Shown piece after piece: positions 18,281 through 20,447 of a stretch of 20,447 bases of DNA. The first letter of the stretch is position 1. Each line of letters starts with the position of its first letter. Location: contig MNCI01022067.1 in assembly GCA_015680685.1 (NCBI GenBank), positions 2,212 to 22,658 of the forward strand, given 5' to 3'. The DNA comes from Gnetum montanum. Its lineage: Eukaryota > Streptophyta > Gnetopsida > Gnetales > Gnetaceae. Made by a program: the position numbers and the translations under genes. Under the pieces are notes generated by a model. It was not told the origin of the DNA and searched no databases. It was given only the letters and a program-made list of their open reading frames with translations.

Positions 18281-19068
18281 ATGGCTTACACGACTAGTAA
18301 TATGATGAAAAGAATTCTTCCATATGTTGGGACAAAAGTGAAAATTACAGAAACTTCAGCAAGTGCTTCAACGAAGAAACCAGCCGATGCTGCCACTACC
18401 CGACGTCTGATTGAGCAGATTGTTCCTCATGTTCGGCCTCCAGTAGTTAAATCAGTTTTCCCAAAAGAGTTGCCTAAAAATCAAGACATTGTCATGAACC
18501 GTGCAAAAAGAGGACTATATGCAGGCTGTCATATTCGGTTTGGGGACAATGTCAGTGAAGACGGTGGCAACAGGTCAGTTTTTGTTCATGTGCATGAGAA
18601 ATTATCACATCATCTTGTGTAGGTTTGGTAGGCTTGCTCTTCAGCTAGGCAACTGAGAGAGCTTTTCAAGTGTTTTGTGGCCATATGATTTCAGTTTTTT
18701 TAAGCCTGTAAAGCAGTTGTGCCATTAAAAATTGCAAGAACTTACAGAAAACCATTGGTATGTGATTTTGCAGAACGAGGAGGACATGGAAACCCAATGT
18801 ACAGAATAAAAGACTGTTCAGTGTGATTCTGAACCGTTTTATTCGTTTCAGAGCTACAACAGATGCTATTAATGCTGTGGATAAAGCTGGTGGGATTGAT
18901 GAATACCTGCTGAAGACACCTGTCCGCAGAATTGACAGTAAAGTTGCTATGTACTGGAAGGAAAAAATTGAAAAGAAATATATAAAATTAAGTGAAAGGA
19001 GGATTCCTCGTTTTCTATTGCAGAAAGGCAAGAAGTCAATCAAAGAAACAAAAAATCTCAAGGTTTAA
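18281..19068 (+). CDS. Large ribosomal subunit protein bL28, mitochondrial type (two coding exons)
   Basis: The coding sequence is 18281-18573 joined to 18774-19068, 588 bases including TAA, giving 195 residues. bL28 is a structural protein of the bacterial-type large ribosomal subunit. The divergent, lysine-rich form here resembles the mitochondrial branch in plants. The start ATG opens a 70-residue N-terminal extension (MAYTTSNMMKRILPYVGTKV), probably involved in targeting or family-specific. The L28 core begins at about residue 73 with NRAKRGLYAGCHIRFGDNVSE. Across the splice it reads NRTRRTWKPNVQNKRLFS (97-114), then FRATTDAINAVDKAGGIDEYL (123-143, cited as two overlapping blocks in the family pattern), and YWKEKIEKKY (158-167). 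The C-terminus is basic. Both exons are intact and no stop interrupts them, unlike everything upstream, so this is a likely working gene. The plastid form of bL28 is the less likely alternative. No gene symbol is assigned. Confidence 0.9.
18574..18773 (+). other. Intron of the bL28 gene (200 bp, phase 2)
   Basis: It starts GTCAGT after AACAG and ends TGATTTTGCAG before AACGAGG. Splicing joins AG and A into the arginine codon 98 and restores the conserved NRTRRTWKPN motif. Without splicing the reading frame ends at 18622. Confidence 0.88.
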
Positions 19069-19690
19069 AGAAGAAGAACCAAATCTTGTTCTTACGGAAT
19101 TACAAGGCAACAAAGCAGAGTGCCTTAGTGGATTTGTAAATGCAGAGGGTAAATGATTTTAGATACGTCTCTTATGCAGCAGTTTGCAGAATTATTGGTT
19201 CAAAATTTACTAAGCCTTTAATAAGCAAAGGAGAAAAAATGAGATTTTTTAAGTGTTGGATGCTTTGTTTGAGAGTATATTTTTACATTACCTATGCCGT
19301 GCTAAAAATTGCGTCTATTATTTTGACTGTTGACTTTTACCTTGAACCTTGTAGTTTTTCATTTTTCATAAGGAATTTCGGAGCCTGAAGCAAAGATTCA
19401 ATGGGGTGTAACTCATTTTATGGGACTCATGATCTGCAGTCTGCAGGTGACAAATTTGAGCCTGATGTTTTATGCTGAAATACAAGGAAATTCCAAAACA
19501 GCAATCGCTGAAATTTGATTTTGTTTATTAGACGCTAAAGTTGTCTCTGTGTGCTTTATCAAAAAATTTCAAAATCAATTTTGTATCCCTATTTTCTTTT
19601 TACTCTACATTTTCATTGTGCCAAAAAGCTTAGGCCTTGTATCATGATTGTTCATTTCGTCTGTTTGGAATAAAGGTTTTCTTACCTGGG
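19069..19690 (+). other. Probable 3' UTR of the bL28 gene
   Basis: The stretch after the TAA has no supported gene. The short open frame at 19140-19388 shows no homology I know. It ends around a canonical polyadenylation signal at 19669. A 3'UTR intron cannot be excluded. Confidence 0.4.
19669..19674 (+). promoter_or_regulatory. Candidate polyadenylation signal AATAAA
   Basis: AATAAA in TTTGGAATAAAGGTTTTC, 600 bases after the bL28 stop codon, in T-rich surroundings. It is the only canonical signal noticed downstream of the stop before the repeats. Confidence 0.4.
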
Positions 19691-19827
19691 TATTTTGGAA
19701 AATGCCTACTTCTATTGGATTTTTGGCCAAAAAATTGTTAGTAAATTAATGTGTTTATCTCATTTAATGTTGATTGCAATAGTTTTCATCTCTCAAGCTA
19801 TGTGACACCTACAGTCAATTGTAAGAG

Positions 19828-19992
19828 TAAGACCATATTACATCACCACTTTGCTTTTTAGACCTATTATACAACCATTTTTTAGACCTATTATGTAAGA
19901 CCATATTAGATCACCACTTTACTTTTTAGACCTATTATACAACCACTTCACCTTACTTTAGACCTATTATACAACCACTTCACCTTACTTTG
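19828..19992 (+). repeat. Irregular tandem repeat, 32-bp core unit
   Basis: AGACCTATTAT recurs at 19860, 19884, 19928 and 19960. The last two copies form a clean 32-bp unit ending CACTTCACCTTACTTT. A longer unit, TAAGACCATATTA followed by ATCACCACTTT, occurs at 19828 and 19896, 68 bases apart. No coding content is seen. Confidence 0.85.
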
Positions 19993-20156
19993 AAGGAGGG
20001 TAAAATGCTTGTTTCTCCAAACTAGGCCTGCATTTGGGCAGGCTACTTAAAAATGGTTAAGGCTAAGCCTTTGATGTTTGTTGTGAGAATTTTTGTCTCT
20101 GAGATGGATAAACCAACTGGAGTGTGAACTTGAGCAGAGTCACTTAAGCACAGCCA

Positions 20157-20447
20157 CTTAAAAGAAGCTATAGTTAAGCTTTTATACATCCACTAACTAT
20201 GGTTAAGCTTTTATACATCCACTAACTATAGCAAGACCTGAAAAGAAGCTTAAAAGAAGCTATAGTTAAGCTTTTATACATCCACTAACTATGGTTAAGC
20301 TTTTATACATCCACTAACTATAGCAAGACCTGAAAAGAAGTTAAAGCTGTGGCACATCCACTGAAGCTAAGGTTAAGTTTTCATACATTCACTAACTATA
20401 GCAGGAGCTAAAAAGAAGTTAAAGCTTTGGCACATCCACTGACCATA
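20157..20447 (+). repeat. Higher-order tandem repeat, 92-bp unit of 29-bp subunits
   Basis: CTTAAAAGAAGCTATAG occurs at 20157 and 20249, a 92-bp period. Each unit holds two 29-bp subunits beginning TTAAGCTTTTATACATCCAC (first pair at 20174 and 20203), then ACTATAGCAAGACCTGAAAA. From about 20333 diverged units follow, with GGCACATCCACTGA at two places and a period near 78. The array runs off the window end, so its true length is unknown. Confidence 0.9.

Noticed and set aside
18281-18622. bL28 as an unspliced 113-residue protein
   Set aside because: The tail after residue 98 is intron sequence. Splicing at 18573/18774 restores the conserved L28 core.
18666-19061. Minus-strand frame of 131 codons
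   Set aside because: It is antisense to intron and exon 2 of the bL28 gene, which is supported by the family motif and clean splicing.

Overview
This window is nuclear DNA from a plant. It holds one conserved host gene, an intron-containing gene for a bL28-type (mitochondrial) ribosomal protein, in its last 4 kb. The first 15.25 kb is a nest of decayed Ty3/gypsy-type LTR retrotransposons whose primer-binding sites resemble the 3' end of plant tRNA-Asp. The many old copies decayed mainly by transitions suggest a large, slowly purged genome such as a gymnosperm. That is inference, and the species cannot be named from the sequence.

Layout. 1-361 is the 3' part of an LTR on the + strand (LTR-A). 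It interrupts an older minus-strand element, El1, which occupies 362-3902: a protease start at the left, gag in the middle, the PBS at 2954-2972 and its 5' LTR at 2974-3902. El1 abuts the leader of a still older minus-strand element, El3. El3 has its leader at 3903-4242, PBS at 4243-4261 and LTR from 4263. That El3 LTR is split at 4442 by a complete plus-strand element, El2 (4443-14424, flanked by a perfect GTGAG target duplication), and resumes at 14430-15251. El2 has a 5' LTR (4443-5505), PBS, broken gag, a broken protease-RT-RNase H-integrase region, 1.6 kb of unrecognised 3' sequence, a purine tract and a 3' LTR (13512-14424). The implied order is El3 first, then El1 and El2 into it, then LTR-A into El1.

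From 15252 the DNA is not recognisable as retrotransposon: AT-rich sequence, a pair of 50-bp direct repeats around a G-rich run, and a 108-116 bp tandem duplication ending about 70 bp upstream of a proposed transcription start. A plausible non-coding first exon has a GTGAGT donor at 16513, and a proposed 1.7-kb 5'UTR intron carries a decayed tRNA-like (SINE-like) piece. The bL28 coding region (18281-18573 joined to 18774-19068) encodes 195 residues and is intact. It is followed by a 3' UTR with AATAAA at 19669, then two tandem-repeat fields at 19828-19992 and 20157-20447.

No operon, CRISPR array, phage or defence system is present. The most unusual signals are a modular minisatellite in the El2 LTR promoter region that accounts for nearly all of the length difference between its LTRs, a short zinc-knuckle-like motif kept in two decayed gag copies, and the resolvable four-layer nesting.
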